A stretch of DNA of 64,000 nucleotides, taken from Phycisphaerae bacterium. Lineage in GTDB: Bacteria > Planctomycetota > Phycisphaerae > Sedimentisphaerales > Anaerobacaceae. The translations under genes were made by a program, and so were the position numbers. The stretch lies in contig JAQTLP010000006.1 of assembly GCA_028714855.1 (NCBI GenBank), positions 1 to 64,000 of the forward strand. The letters run 5' to 3'. This document shows, one piece after another, positions 49,786-57,561 of this stretch. A model generated the notes under the pieces. That model searched no databases and had not been told where the DNA came from. It saw only the letters and a program-made list of their open reading frames with translations. Position 1 is the first letter of the stretch. Each line of letters begins with the position of its first letter.

Positions 49786-50166
49786 TTACGAGGTCGCCGC
49801 ACTGCATAGAAGCTCTTTTATTCGAGCCAGCAATTCTGCTATATTAACGGGTTTTGCAAAAGTGATATTGTTGCTAATTGTGTGGTCTCCCCGGAATTCC
49901 TCCGTTTTTGTCAGCAGTGCCGTTAAGAATATCACGGGAATACTTCTGGTTAATGGATGCTCCTTCAGTTTCTCCGCCACCTCCCCGCCATCCATTCCCG
50001 GCATTACCACATCAAGTATAACAAGATCAGGATGGTGCGATTTTGCTAAACTTACAGCGTTCCTGCCTTTAGTGGTGGTGATAACGGAGTAGCCCTCAGC
50101 TATTAATCTTTTCTCAAGTACTAACAACATATCTTTTTCATCATCGACAACCAATATCTTCTTCAT
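49786..50166 (-). CDS. Single-domain response regulator (CheY-like)
   Basis: A 126-residue receiver domain only. KKILVVDDEKDMLLVLEKRL has the acidic pocket (two Asp), LVILDVVMPGMDG the phosphoacceptor Asp (about 53), VIFLTALLTKTEEF the Thr switch, and FAKPVN the conserved Lys. It acts by protein contact, having no output domain. AAGGAG lies before the ATG. It is the last gene of the operon that starts with the PAS kinase at 55086 and includes a GspE-type ATPase just upstream. Confidence 0.92.
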   Translation of the reverse strand: MKKILVVDDEKDMLLVLEKRLIAEGYSVITTTKGRNAVSLAKSHHPDLVILDVVMPGMDGGEVAEKLKEHPLTRSIPVIFLTALLTKTEEFRGDHTISNNITFAKPVNIAELLARIKELLCSAATS

Positions 50167-50192
50167 AACTTTGCTCCTTGAGCGAAAATCCC

Positions 50193-51794
50193 TTAAACAT
50201 TCATGCCTTTTGTGTGTACCGCGCCAAGCACTTCTTCGACGGTAGTAAGGCCCTGTAACACTTTACTGATTCCATCCTCAAATAATCCGCCGTAACCTTT
50301 TCTGAGAGCCAGGGCTCTCATTTCTGACTCATCTGCACGGCCAAGCAGCTCCATCCTCATATCATCATCTATGGGTAAAAACTCGAATATCGGTAATCTG
50401 CCAAGAAAGCCTGTCCCCTCACATGTTTTGCAGCCTCTGCCTCGACAAAATACGGCGCTGCTGGTTTGTTCAGGTGTAATCTTTAATTGTTTTATAACTT
50501 CTTCAGGAAGCTCTATCTGAATTTTGCAATGCTCACAAATTTTCCTTATAAGTCGTTGAGCAATGATTAGATTCAGTGAGGAAGACAGCAAATACGGCTC
50601 TGCACCCATAAATATCAATCTTGTTATCGCGGCCGGTGCGTCGTTTGTATGAAACGTGCTTAAAACCAGGTGCCCCGTTAAAGATGCTTGTATAGCAATA
50701 TCAACTGTTTCTTTGTCTCTAATTTCGCCTATCAGGATAATATCGGGGTCTTGTCTCAGGATGGCACGCAGGCTCGATGCAAAATCAAGCCCGATTTCCG
50801 GCTTCACCTGGACTTGGTTAATCTCGGGCATGCTGTACTCAATGGGGTCTTCGACAGTAGTAATATTCTTCTTCGGATTTTTGAGGTAATTCAATGCCGA
50901 ATATAATGTGGTGCTTTTGCCGCTGCCGGTAGGCCCTGTAACAATTATAATGCCGTGCGGCTGGGACAATGCGCCCTTAAATTCTTCAAGAAGTTTAGAT
51001 TCAAATCCGAGTTGATTTATATCGAGCTTTACCGCCGTCGGGTCCAGCAGTCTCATAACGACTTTTTCCCCGTATTTTGCAGGGATTGTTGCGACCCTTA
51101 TATCTATCTCTCTATCCTTCACTTTCACCTTAAATCTCCCGTCCTGCGGCAGCCTGCGCTCGGCAATATTCATGTTGGATAAAACTTTTATCCTGACAAC
51201 CACCGCCGCTTGCATCTCCTCCGGAGGCACTGCCGTTTTCCGAAGCGCACCATCGATTCGCATGCGAATAATCATTGAATTTGCCTGAGGTTCGATATGT
51301 ATATCGCTTGCCCGATTTTTGACCGCTCGTTTTAACATTAAATCAACAAACTGAATAACGGGCGATTTCATCGCCTCTGCTTCGATTCTAACAGCTTCTA
51401 TGGCATCGCATTTTCTTTCTTCGGGTTTTGTCAAACTATGCAATTGCTGCTCTTCCATATCAATGTCATGATAAATCGCTTCTATGGCATTAAGAATTTC
51501 CTCCTTGGAACTGACGGCAATTGTAATTTCGCGGTTAAGCTTTATTCTAACCGTATCACACGCAACCAAATCGAGAGGATTTGCCATAGCTACTACAACG
51601 CGGTTTTCCTTCTCTCGGACCGCAACAAGACAGAACCGTTTTGCTATATATTCAGGCAGCATTCTGGCTATTCTCATGTCTATGTTGTCAGTGATATTAA
51701 GGTGTACCCTCTCTACTGACGAGATGTAGTCGGCTAAATTCTGCATCATCTCATCCGGTTCGAACAGTAAAACCTGGCTTTCTTCCCTATACAT
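50193..51794 (-). CDS. GspE/PilB-type secretion or pilus assembly ATPase
   Basis: A 533-residue ATPase. The N-terminal part (about 45-115, RMLPEYIAKRFCLVAVREKENRVVVAMANPLDL) is the second half of the T2SSE_N domain. SPVIQFVDLMLKRAVKNRASDIHIEP opens the ATPase, with Walker A GPTGSGKST, Asp box TTVEDPIEY, Walker B DIILIGEIRDKETVD and His box LVLSTFHTNDAPAAITRL. CEHCKI and CRGRGCKTC give the four-Cys zinc site. It powers type II secretion or type IV pilus assembly. No other secretin, pseudopilin or inner-membrane gene is nearby; instead it lies between response regulator genes. The first MshEN-like repeat expected at the N terminus is missing. Confidence 0.92.
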   Translation of the reverse strand: MYREESQVLLFEPDEMMQNLADYISSVERVHLNITDNIDMRIARMLPEYIAKRFCLVAVREKENRVVVAMANPLDLVACDTVRIKLNREITIAVSSKEEILNAIEAIYHDIDMEEQQLHSLTKPEERKCDAIEAVRIEAEAMKSPVIQFVDLMLKRAVKNRASDIHIEPQANSMIIRMRIDGALRKTAVPPEEMQAAVVVRIKVLSNMNIAERRLPQDGRFKVKVKDREIDIRVATIPAKYGEKVVMRLLDPTAVKLDINQLGFESKLLEEFKGALSQPHGIIIVTGPTGSGKSTTLYSALNYLKNPKKNITTVEDPIEYSMPEINQVQVKPEIGLDFASSLRAILRQDPDIILIGEIRDKETVDIAIQASLTGHLVLSTFHTNDAPAAITRLIFMGAEPYLLSSSLNLIIAQRLIRKICEHCKIQIELPEEVIKQLKITPEQTSSAVFCRGRGCKTCEGTGFLGRLPIFEFLPIDDDMRMELLGRADESEMRALALRKGYGGLFEDGISKVLQGLTTVEEVLGAVHTKGMNV

Positions 51795-51808
51795 GGCTCA
51801 ACAATTCT

Positions 51809-52597
51809 TCAGTATTCTTTCTGAGCGGCGAACACCTTTTCAATAGCATCTAAAAGCTCATCTTTATCGATAGGTTTCTGCAGGAAGGCCTTTGCTCCGG
51901 CTTCAAGTGCACGCTTCCTGACGGCTGGATCATCTTGACTAGTGGCGATTATTACAGGTATGAAAGCTGTTTGAGCAATCGCGGACAGCCGCTGCATAAC
52001 ATAAAAGCCGTCTCCCGCGGGTAAACCAATATCGAGAATAATCAGGTCTGGTGTTTCTTCCTTCGCAACGGTAATTGCCGACAGGCCGTCCATTGCGAAA
52101 GCCAAATCATAGCCGCTCGCCTTTAATCGCGAATCTAACACGTGCAAAAAATCTTTTTCATCATCGACAAGCAGTATCTTTATGTCCTTTGAAGGTTGTT
52201 TCTCGTCCTTTAAGGATGTTTTCTTTTCCTGTACAAGCTCTTCAATGGCGATTCGCAATTCCTGGATGTCATATGGCTTGGCGAACATCATTTGACCGTT
52301 TATTAAGTGCCCTTTTTTCGCCTCTTCCGCCTTTGAAAAAAAGCCGCTTAAAAATATTATTGGGATGTCTCTGGTTTGCTCTTCATCCTTGAGTATCGCA
52401 GTTACTTCTCCCGCGTGGATATCCGGCAATAGCATATCAAGTATAATAATGTCAGGGTGCTGCGATTTTGCTAAAGCTATCGCGTTCGTGCCGTTAGCCG
52501 CAGTAATAACAGAATACCCTTCAGATGTTAATCTTTTACCAAGCATCTGCAGGGCGTCTTCGTCGTCGTCGACAATAAGAATAAGCGATTTCCTCGT
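51809..52597 (-). CDS. Double-receiver response regulator with apparent ACG start
   Basis: Two CheY-like domains in one 262-residue protein. The second domain (from about 135) is intact: KILLVDDEKDFLHVLDSRL, LIILDIGLPAGDG, ATSQDDP, LQKPID. The first needs the upstream residues KSLILIVDDDEDALQ to have its acidic pocket. These are in frame, but between the preceding stop and the first ATG (52546) there is no ATG, GTG or TTG. An ACG at 52597 sits five bases after a strong AAGGTG site, exactly where a start is expected. Starting at 52546 would remove the first strand and acidic residues. So ACG, or ATT at 52600, may be used, or the start was lost by mutation or sequencing error. Confidence 0.75.
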   Translation of the reverse strand, partial: TRKSLILIVDDDEDALQMLGKRLTSEGYSVITAANGTNAIALAKSQHPDIIILDMLLPDIHAGEVTAILKDEEQTRDIPIIFLSGFFSKAEEAKKGHLINGQMMFAKPYDIQELRIAIEELVQEKKTSLKDEKQPSKDIKILLVDDEKDFLHVLDSRLKASGYDLAFAMDGLSAITVAKEETPDLIILDIGLPAGDGFYVMQRLSAIAQTAFIPVIIATSQDDPAVRKRALEAGAKAFLQKPIDKDELLDAIEKVFAAQKEY

Positions 52598-52676
52598 AAT
52601 ATCACCTTTCCGGTTAAATCCTTGTTAATTTTTAGTTCTTACACTGGTATTTCAGCTTGTTTATTTTGCCCCCATC

Positions 52677-53039
52677 TTATGCCAGAACCTCTTTTACCAG
52701 GCCGACCAGCTCTTCAGGTTCAAACGGTTTGGTAAGATAAGCGTCCGCTCCGCACCCCCATGCTTTTTCGTCAAGAGCCCTGGTGCTGGCAGAGATTAAA
52801 ATTACAGGGATATGCTTTAACTCGTCGTCCTTCCTCAATATCCTGGCAACATCGTCGCCGTTAATCACCGGAAGATATACATCAAGAATTATCAAATCGG
52901 GTATAATTTGGCGCGCCATATCCAATACCCCCTGCCCGTCTGCACAGCCGAATACCTCATAACCTGTCTTCTTTAATCTAAGTAATGTAACTTTCAGCAG
53001 GTCGTTCTCGTCGTCAACAACCAGTATCTTTTTATACAT
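52677..53039 (-). CDS. Single-domain response regulator (CheY-like)
   Basis: A 120-residue receiver. MYKKILVVDDENDLLKVTLLRL has the acidic pocket, DLIILDVYLPVINGDD the phosphoacceptor Asp, LISASTRALDEKAW the switch Ser/Thr, and LTKPFEPEEL the Lys. ATG 53039 has AAGGAG upstream; the open frame to 53102 is not needed. It lies 70 bases downstream of the PAS kinase gene, its likely phosphate donor. Confidence 0.92.
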   Translation of the reverse strand: MYKKILVVDDENDLLKVTLLRLKKTGYEVFGCADGQGVLDMARQIIPDLIILDVYLPVINGDDVARILRKDDELKHIPVILISASTRALDEKAWGCGADAYLTKPFEPEELVGLVKEVLA

Positions 53040-53109
53040 AGAATTCTCCTTTTTATGAAATAGCCAATCCTGTTCGCTTAATATTTTTACGGCATACGAC
53101 AAACAAAAA

Positions 53110-55086
53110 TCATTCCTGCTTTTCTTGCTTTTCCAATACCTTTTTTAAATCGCCTTCGCTGATTTTTCCTTCTTCGACAAGAATCTCTCCGATTTTCTTT
53201 TTCTCCTCAATCTTCATGGGAATACTAAAATGAAATGCCGACCCTTTACCGGGTTCTGACTCTGCCCAGATTCTGCCTTTGTGCGCGAGAATTATCTCTT
53301 TAGAAATCGCCAGCCCCAGGCCCGTACCGCCTCCTTTTTTGTCTCTCGTGCTGTCTAATTGCTCGAAGGCCTGAAAAAGCTTTTGTATATCTTCGGCTTT
53401 AATACCAATGCCGGTATCCTGCACGATTACATGCACCGCATTATCTTCCTGCTTCGTGCTGATAGTAATGCTTCCCTTTTCAGTATATTTTATGGCATTA
53501 CTCACCAAATTAGTAAGCACCTGAATAATCTTGTCTTTGTCAAACTCTGTCCTGGGTATGCCGTTGTCTGCGACTACCACCAAATCCAGGCCCTTTTCTT
53601 TTGCCGCAAGACTCATGGTTTTATTGACTTCCAGCACCGCTTCATTAATATCGTTTTCCCGGGTATCAAACCCCATTTTCCCCGAATCTATTTTCTGAAA
53701 ATCCAAAACATTATTTATCAGGCGTCCCAGTCTGTCGGTGTTCCTTTTCGCGGTAGCCAGAAGGTCCCTCTGCTCATCATTAACACCCCCTGCCAAGCCC
53801 TCTAAAACAAGATTTATGCCCTCTTTGATAACGCCGAGTGGGCTTCGCAGTTCATGTGAAGCCATAGAGATAAACTTCGATTTCATCTCTACATTGTCTT
53901 TTAGCTCTTTTTCCAGTTGCTTGCGCTCGGTGATGTCCCGGATGTTGCACTGTATCACCTTATGGTGGTCCACTGTATAGATGTTGCTGACGAACTCCAC
54001 CTCAATCTGCTGCCCGCCAGCCGTCTCCAGAGGCAAATCCTCGTAACGGACGTATTTCTTCTGCTGCAATTCCGCGAATTTGTCTTTGTTGGAGGCGATA
54101 TCCTTAAAAAGACCTATCTCCCAGATTGCCTTTCCCACAAACTGTTCGTGCGAGAAGCCCAGCATCTCGACCAGGAACGGATTCACATCTACTATCGTCC
54201 CCGTCTCGGCATTGAGTATCAAAATTCCGTCTTGCGCCGTCTCAAAGAGCCGGCGATACCGGACCTCCGAGGTTTTCATCGCCTCTTCCGCCTGCTTGCG
54301 CTCGGTAACATCATCATAAACAGCAACTATTTCCCCGCATGGTAATTTGTAAATATAGTTTTCTTTCCAGCCGGAAATCCTCTCATCCTTGTATAAGCCG
54401 ACTGGAAAATGCTCCGCATTTCCTGTGATATATACTCGTTTAAATACCTCGAATATCCCAAACTCTTTTACGCTCGGGAAAACCTCCGTTACCCTTCTTC
54501 CTATGATCTCTTCCTTATTGACTTTTTCAATGTTCAAAAGAGCCTGGTTGCAGTCTTTAAAAATAAAATCGTCTCCGTCGTTTTCCGGCTCGTATACCGC
54601 GACGGCGCTGCTCATATGTTCGAACAGTTCTCTGAATCTCACTTCGCTGTCTTTAAGTAAGTCTTCCGCACGCTTGCGTTCGGTGATATCCTGAACAGTG
54701 CCGACAATGACTGTAAGATTGCCTTCGGCATCATACCTGCCCTGGAAAGTTGAGTAGTAATATCCGATACTTTTATCCGGATAAAGAAACCGTTGTTCGT
54801 AAGTGCCGATTTCACGACTTTTCGTCGCCTTTTCAATCAATTCCTTGTCGCGATTGTGGTCCTCTGGCCATGGGGATAATTTCATAATCGAATCGATTTG
54901 GGGAGTGAATTCTTTCGGGTCGAGATGAAAAATTCGGAATACTTCTTCCGACCATTGCACATTACCTGTTTTGATATCCCATACCCAATAGCCCAAATAC
55001 GCCATTTTCTGGGCCTCTCTTAACCTTTCCTCGCTTTCACGCAGCATCTCCTCCACTTGTTTGTCGGTGATTTCGCGCATAACCAT
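53110..55086 (-). CDS. Triple-PAS sensor histidine kinase with MshEN-like C-terminal motif
   Basis: A 658-residue soluble kinase. Three PAS domains occupy about 20-135, 143-262 and 268-390; each ends in a D(I/V)TERK(R/Q) linker. HisKA has the H-box FISMASHELRSPLG (about 400). The ATPase has LVSNAIKYTEKGSITI, VQDTGIGIKAEDIQKLFQAFEQLDS, KGGGTGLGLAISKEII and a final GSAFHFSIPM. After the kinase, about 630-654 reads KIGEILVEEGKISEGDLKK plus VLEKQ, matching the 24-residue MshEN pattern (RLGxxLxxxG...L..xL..xQ) usual at the N terminus of GspE ATPases. In MshE such motifs bind c-di-GMP. It heads the signalling operon that contains a GspE ATPase. Confidence 0.9.
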   Translation of the reverse strand: MVMREITDKQVEEMLRESEERLREAQKMAYLGYWVWDIKTGNVQWSEEVFRIFHLDPKEFTPQIDSIMKLSPWPEDHNRDKELIEKATKSREIGTYEQRFLYPDKSIGYYYSTFQGRYDAEGNLTVIVGTVQDITERKRAEDLLKDSEVRFRELFEHMSSAVAVYEPENDGDDFIFKDCNQALLNIEKVNKEEIIGRRVTEVFPSVKEFGIFEVFKRVYITGNAEHFPVGLYKDERISGWKENYIYKLPCGEIVAVYDDVTERKQAEEAMKTSEVRYRRLFETAQDGILILNAETGTIVDVNPFLVEMLGFSHEQFVGKAIWEIGLFKDIASNKDKFAELQQKKYVRYEDLPLETAGGQQIEVEFVSNIYTVDHHKVIQCNIRDITERKQLEKELKDNVEMKSKFISMASHELRSPLGVIKEGINLVLEGLAGGVNDEQRDLLATAKRNTDRLGRLINNVLDFQKIDSGKMGFDTRENDINEAVLEVNKTMSLAAKEKGLDLVVVADNGIPRTEFDKDKIIQVLTNLVSNAIKYTEKGSITISTKQEDNAVHVIVQDTGIGIKAEDIQKLFQAFEQLDSTRDKKGGGTGLGLAISKEIILAHKGRIWAESEPGKGSAFHFSIPMKIEEKKKIGEILVEEGKISEGDLKKVLEKQEKQE

Positions 55087-55351
55087 ATTGACCCCCTTGT
55101 TCTATCTAAATGACAGGAAAACAGGCGCAAGTCTTAATATCGCGTATAGCCACAGACCCCCTGTTCTACCCCCATAACATACTGCGAGCCGTTTTCGCTT
55201 TGCGGCTCTTTTCGATTTAGTCGGCTATTATTTTATGCACCTTTAGCCGGTTTTTACCTGATATTGTGTGTTTTAGCCCTTAAAACCCCTGTTTCGACCC
55301 TCGTAGCGCAGCAAAGACCCAAGAAAGTCGTTATCTGGAATCTATGGTTTG

Positions 55352-55388
55352 GTTAGCCCTGCCATCTTGATGGCAGGGTTTATTGCCG
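55352..55388 (+). repeat. 37-bp hairpin repeat, copy 2
   Basis: Exact inverted copy of 8395-8431, with core CCCTGCCATC-TT-GATGGCAGGG. Confidence 0.8.
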
Positions 55389-55556
55389 GTTGCCCTGAAA
55401 TCTCAAATTTTAAATCTTAAATCCTTTCACACCTTTCAAACCAATTCCTCCCAAAATCCAAAATCATAAATCGTAAATCATAAATGAATCTTCCTGACCT
55501 CGAAAACCCACAAACTCCAAAATCCGCGTCAAAAAAATCTATGCGTCTATCCTCAC

Positions 55557-55770
55557 TATATGGCATTGCCACCTACTGAAATCCCGGCATCTTAAAATCC
55601 TCAACGACTGTCCGCGCTATATGGCATTGCCACATAGTGAAAATATATGGCTTTCAAAACCCCACCAATGGTATCGGCGCTATATGGCATTGACACATAG
55701 TGAAAATATATGGCTTTCAAAACCCCCACCAATGGTATCGGCGCTATATGGCATTACCACCTACTGAAAA
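55557..55770 (+). repeat. Tandem array of a 61-64 bp unit, four copies
   Basis: TATATGGCATT begins at 55557, 55618, 55681 and 55745, so spacing is 61, 63 and 64. Copies two and three are nearly identical over the whole unit (including ATATATGGCTTTCAAAACCC and CCAATGGTATCGGCGC). Copies one and four share only the core. The core CACTATATGGC-ATT-GCCACATAGTG is itself an imperfect hairpin. Confidence 0.85.
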
Positions 55771-55929
55771 AAACCGCCCCCGGCGGTTCCTTCAACTAAC
55801 GACTAAACCGCCTTGTGCTCTCACACCTTACATACTAATAATTATTGATGATTTACCTTGCTCATCTTATTATCTTATCTTATACTTTTATGCCTCGAAA
55901 CAAAGCGGAAATTTCAAGAAAGGCCGACG

Positions 55930-56148
55930 ATGAAAAAGTTTAAAATAATTGCGATTGCGGTTGTATTACTGTTGGTCCTGATAGTCACTTTACAAAACAC
56001 TCAGTCTGTGGAGACCAAGATCCTTTTTGCCAAGACTACTATGCCGATAGCATTTTTGTTAATGCTCACTTTTTTATTTGGCTTTATTGCTGGCCTGCTC
56101 ACTACGCTGCGCTTAGGCTCTAAGATCCACGAAGATCCCTCTGCGTAA
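55930..56148 (+). CDS. LapA-domain (DUF1049) small membrane protein
   Basis: A 72-residue protein with two membrane helices. IIAIAVVLLLVLIVTLQNTQSVETKILFAKTTMPIAFLLMLTFLFGFIAGLL matches LapA/DUF1049, where LQNTQxVxxxxLF between the helices is the hallmark. E. coli LapA takes part in LPS assembly regulation with LapB; most homologues are unstudied. AGGCCGACG precedes the ATG at 55930. The upstream frame to 55858 has no RBS. Confidence 0.85.
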   Translation: MKKFKIIAIAVVLLLVLIVTLQNTQSVETKILFAKTTMPIAFLLMLTFLFGFIAGLLTTLRLGSKIHEDPSA

Positions 56149-56248
56149 CCATCGCGATCAGCATCCAAAAATCTGTGTCAATCCGTGTCCATCTGTGGTC
56201 AATTTTCTGCGCGTTTTTTGTGCCTTTTTGTGGCCGACAAAAAATTTC

Positions 56249-56436
56249 AATCAAATGCGCAGGGGGGTAAGAAATTGCCTACCATTTTCAACCATTTCCC
56301 GCGCATTTTGTCTCACTTTTGCGCGCATTTTCAGCGCTTTTTAGCAATTTCTACCATTTTACACCCGCCTAAAAACGTAAACTTGCGCGTTTGATGCTAC
56401 CCCACACTGCCTAAATGTCCCCTTTTAACATCTCAA
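56249..56436 (+). repeat. GCGCAGGGGGGT repeat, copy C
   Basis: A near-complete copy of the repeat seen at 4464-4641 and in part at 3281. Just upstream (56171-56200) lies a CCGTGTCAATC-like word. It ends on the stop codon region of the gene at 56433. Confidence 0.8.
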
Positions 56437-56666
56437 CTCCAGTCGTGAGGGTCCTTCTCTTTTCGTTCATGCGGCTTTAATTTATACTCCGCCATCTTTT
56501 TTGCATAATCTTCGAACGACTTTTTCACCTTTTCCAAGTGTTCCGTCTTCCTATTCGGCTGTTTTTTCTCTTCCTGCAGCACTCTATACCACCATATTCC
56601 ATATCCTATCCACCCCACTATTAATATTGCTACCACTCCAATAAGTATTTTATATGTAATATCCAT
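56433..56666 (-). CDS. Small single-helix membrane protein
   Basis: A 77-residue protein with an N-terminal helix (about residues 6-28, ILIGVVAILIVGWIGYGIWWY) and a highly charged tail (KTEHLEKVKKSFEDYAKKMAEYKLKPHERKEKD). No family is recognised. RBS support is weak, with AATTGAGGT upstream of the ATG. Its stop falls at the edge of repeat copy C. Confidence 0.55.
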   Translation of the reverse strand: MDITYKILIGVVAILIVGWIGYGIWWYRVLQEEKKQPNRKTEHLEKVKKSFEDYAKKMAEYKLKPHERKEKDPHDWS

Positions 56667-56819
56667 TTTTTACCTCAATTAGCCTGTTTTCCCGTTCCAC
56701 ATTAAACCATCTGCCCTTTAAAATAATCAATCTTTTCCGCCCAGTCAAATCAAATTTCTGCCACCTCCTCGCCCCAAAAACCCACTTTTTTGAATTATCC
56801 AAAAATATTCAAAAAACGC

Positions 56820-56848
56820 TTGACCAAACCAAACATTTGTTTTATACT
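56820..56848 (+). promoter_or_regulatory. Sigma-70 promoter of the TetR-RND efflux operon
   Basis: TTGACC (56820-56825), a 17-base spacer, and TATACT (56843-56848), 32 bases before the regulator gene. Confidence 0.75.
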
Positions 56849-56856
56849 TTAGTTTG

Positions 56857-56868
56857 AAACGACCGTTT
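56857..56868. promoter_or_regulatory. Candidate TetR operator
   Basis: A perfect palindrome AAACG-AC-CGTTT covers the predicted transcription start, just downstream of the -10 box. A second, looser palindrome (AAACATTTGTTT, 56831-56842) fills the spacer. Both positions suit autorepression by the TetR protein. Confidence 0.5.
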
Positions 56869-56880
56869 AAGGAGAATCTC

Positions 56881-57561
56881 ATGGCAGACCAAAATGCCAG
56901 TTTTCAGACTGAAAATGAGGTTGTGACAAAGGATATACGAGACCGGCTACTCGATGCAGCTGAGAAATTGTTCAGTGAACACGGCTTCGCTGATACCAGT
57001 GTCCGTGATATAACCGCTGAGGCCAACTGCAATGTCGCTGCGGTCAATTACCATTTCGGCAGCAAAGAAAAATTGTATGCCGATGTCTGGCGTCGTAATC
57101 TACTTTTGCTGCGAAACAACCAGCTCGCAGGCATCGAAAAAGTAATGTCAAATAACCAGAGTTCTCCCAGTCTGGAAGACCTGTTGAAGTCCTTCGCAGA
57201 AACATTCATCGGCCCATTAGTGAACAAAACCGGAAGTAGCCGACTCCTCAAACTTATGATGCGGGAAATGCTGGATAGACACCTGCCGCCGAATATGTTC
57301 GCCGATGAGGTGATTAAACCCACTTTGGGCGCCATGCAGAAAGCTCTGCTTAAAACCTGCCCCGGCCTGGATGAATCACGAGTAGCTCTGATAGTATTTT
57401 CAATTGTCGGGCAACTGATACACGCAGTAAGGATAAGAACTATGTTTGGCCAAAGTAACGGAAGCAACCTGCCGATTTTTGATTTTGCTGAAATGATTGA
57501 TCATATTATCAAATTTTCGGCGGCCGGGATTCGGGCTTGTGCAGGCGAAAAAACTATATGA
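56881..57561 (+). CDS. TetR/AcrR family transcriptional regulator
   Basis: A 226-residue protein. DIRDRLLDAAEKLFSEHGFADTSVRDITAEANCNVAAVNYHFGSKEKLYADVWRR (about 18-72) is a textbook TetR helix-turn-helix domain. The C-terminal part resembles the ligand domain of CerR-type (DUF1956) regulators, e.g. SRLLKLMMREMLDRHLPPNMF and VFSIVGQLIHAVRIRTMFG. ATG 56881 has AAGGAG upstream. The next gene overlaps its stop (ATGA), so it controls and belongs to the efflux operon, most likely as a drug-responsive repressor. Confidence 0.92.
   Translation: MADQNASFQTENEVVTKDIRDRLLDAAEKLFSEHGFADTSVRDITAEANCNVAAVNYHFGSKEKLYADVWRRNLLLLRNNQLAGIEKVMSNNQSSPSLEDLLKSFAETFIGPLVNKTGSSRLLKLMMREMLDRHLPPNMFADEVIKPTLGAMQKALLKTCPGLDESRVALIVFSIVGQLIHAVRIRTMFGQSNGSNLPIFDFAEMIDHIIKFSAAGIRACAGEKTI

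Larger units (their letters stand above)
55087..55929. other. Long repeat-rich spacer
   Basis: About 840 bases with no gene. It holds the 37-bp hairpin repeat (55352), AAATC words (55391-55480), the tandem array (55557-55770) and a GC hairpin AACCGCC-CCC-GGCGGTT (55772-55788) that may act as a terminator on the plus strand. Confidence 0.65.

Noticed and set aside
55557-55770. CRISPR array
   Set aside because: The period is constant, but the interval between cores is itself repeated in the two inner units, and there are no unique spacers or cas genes.
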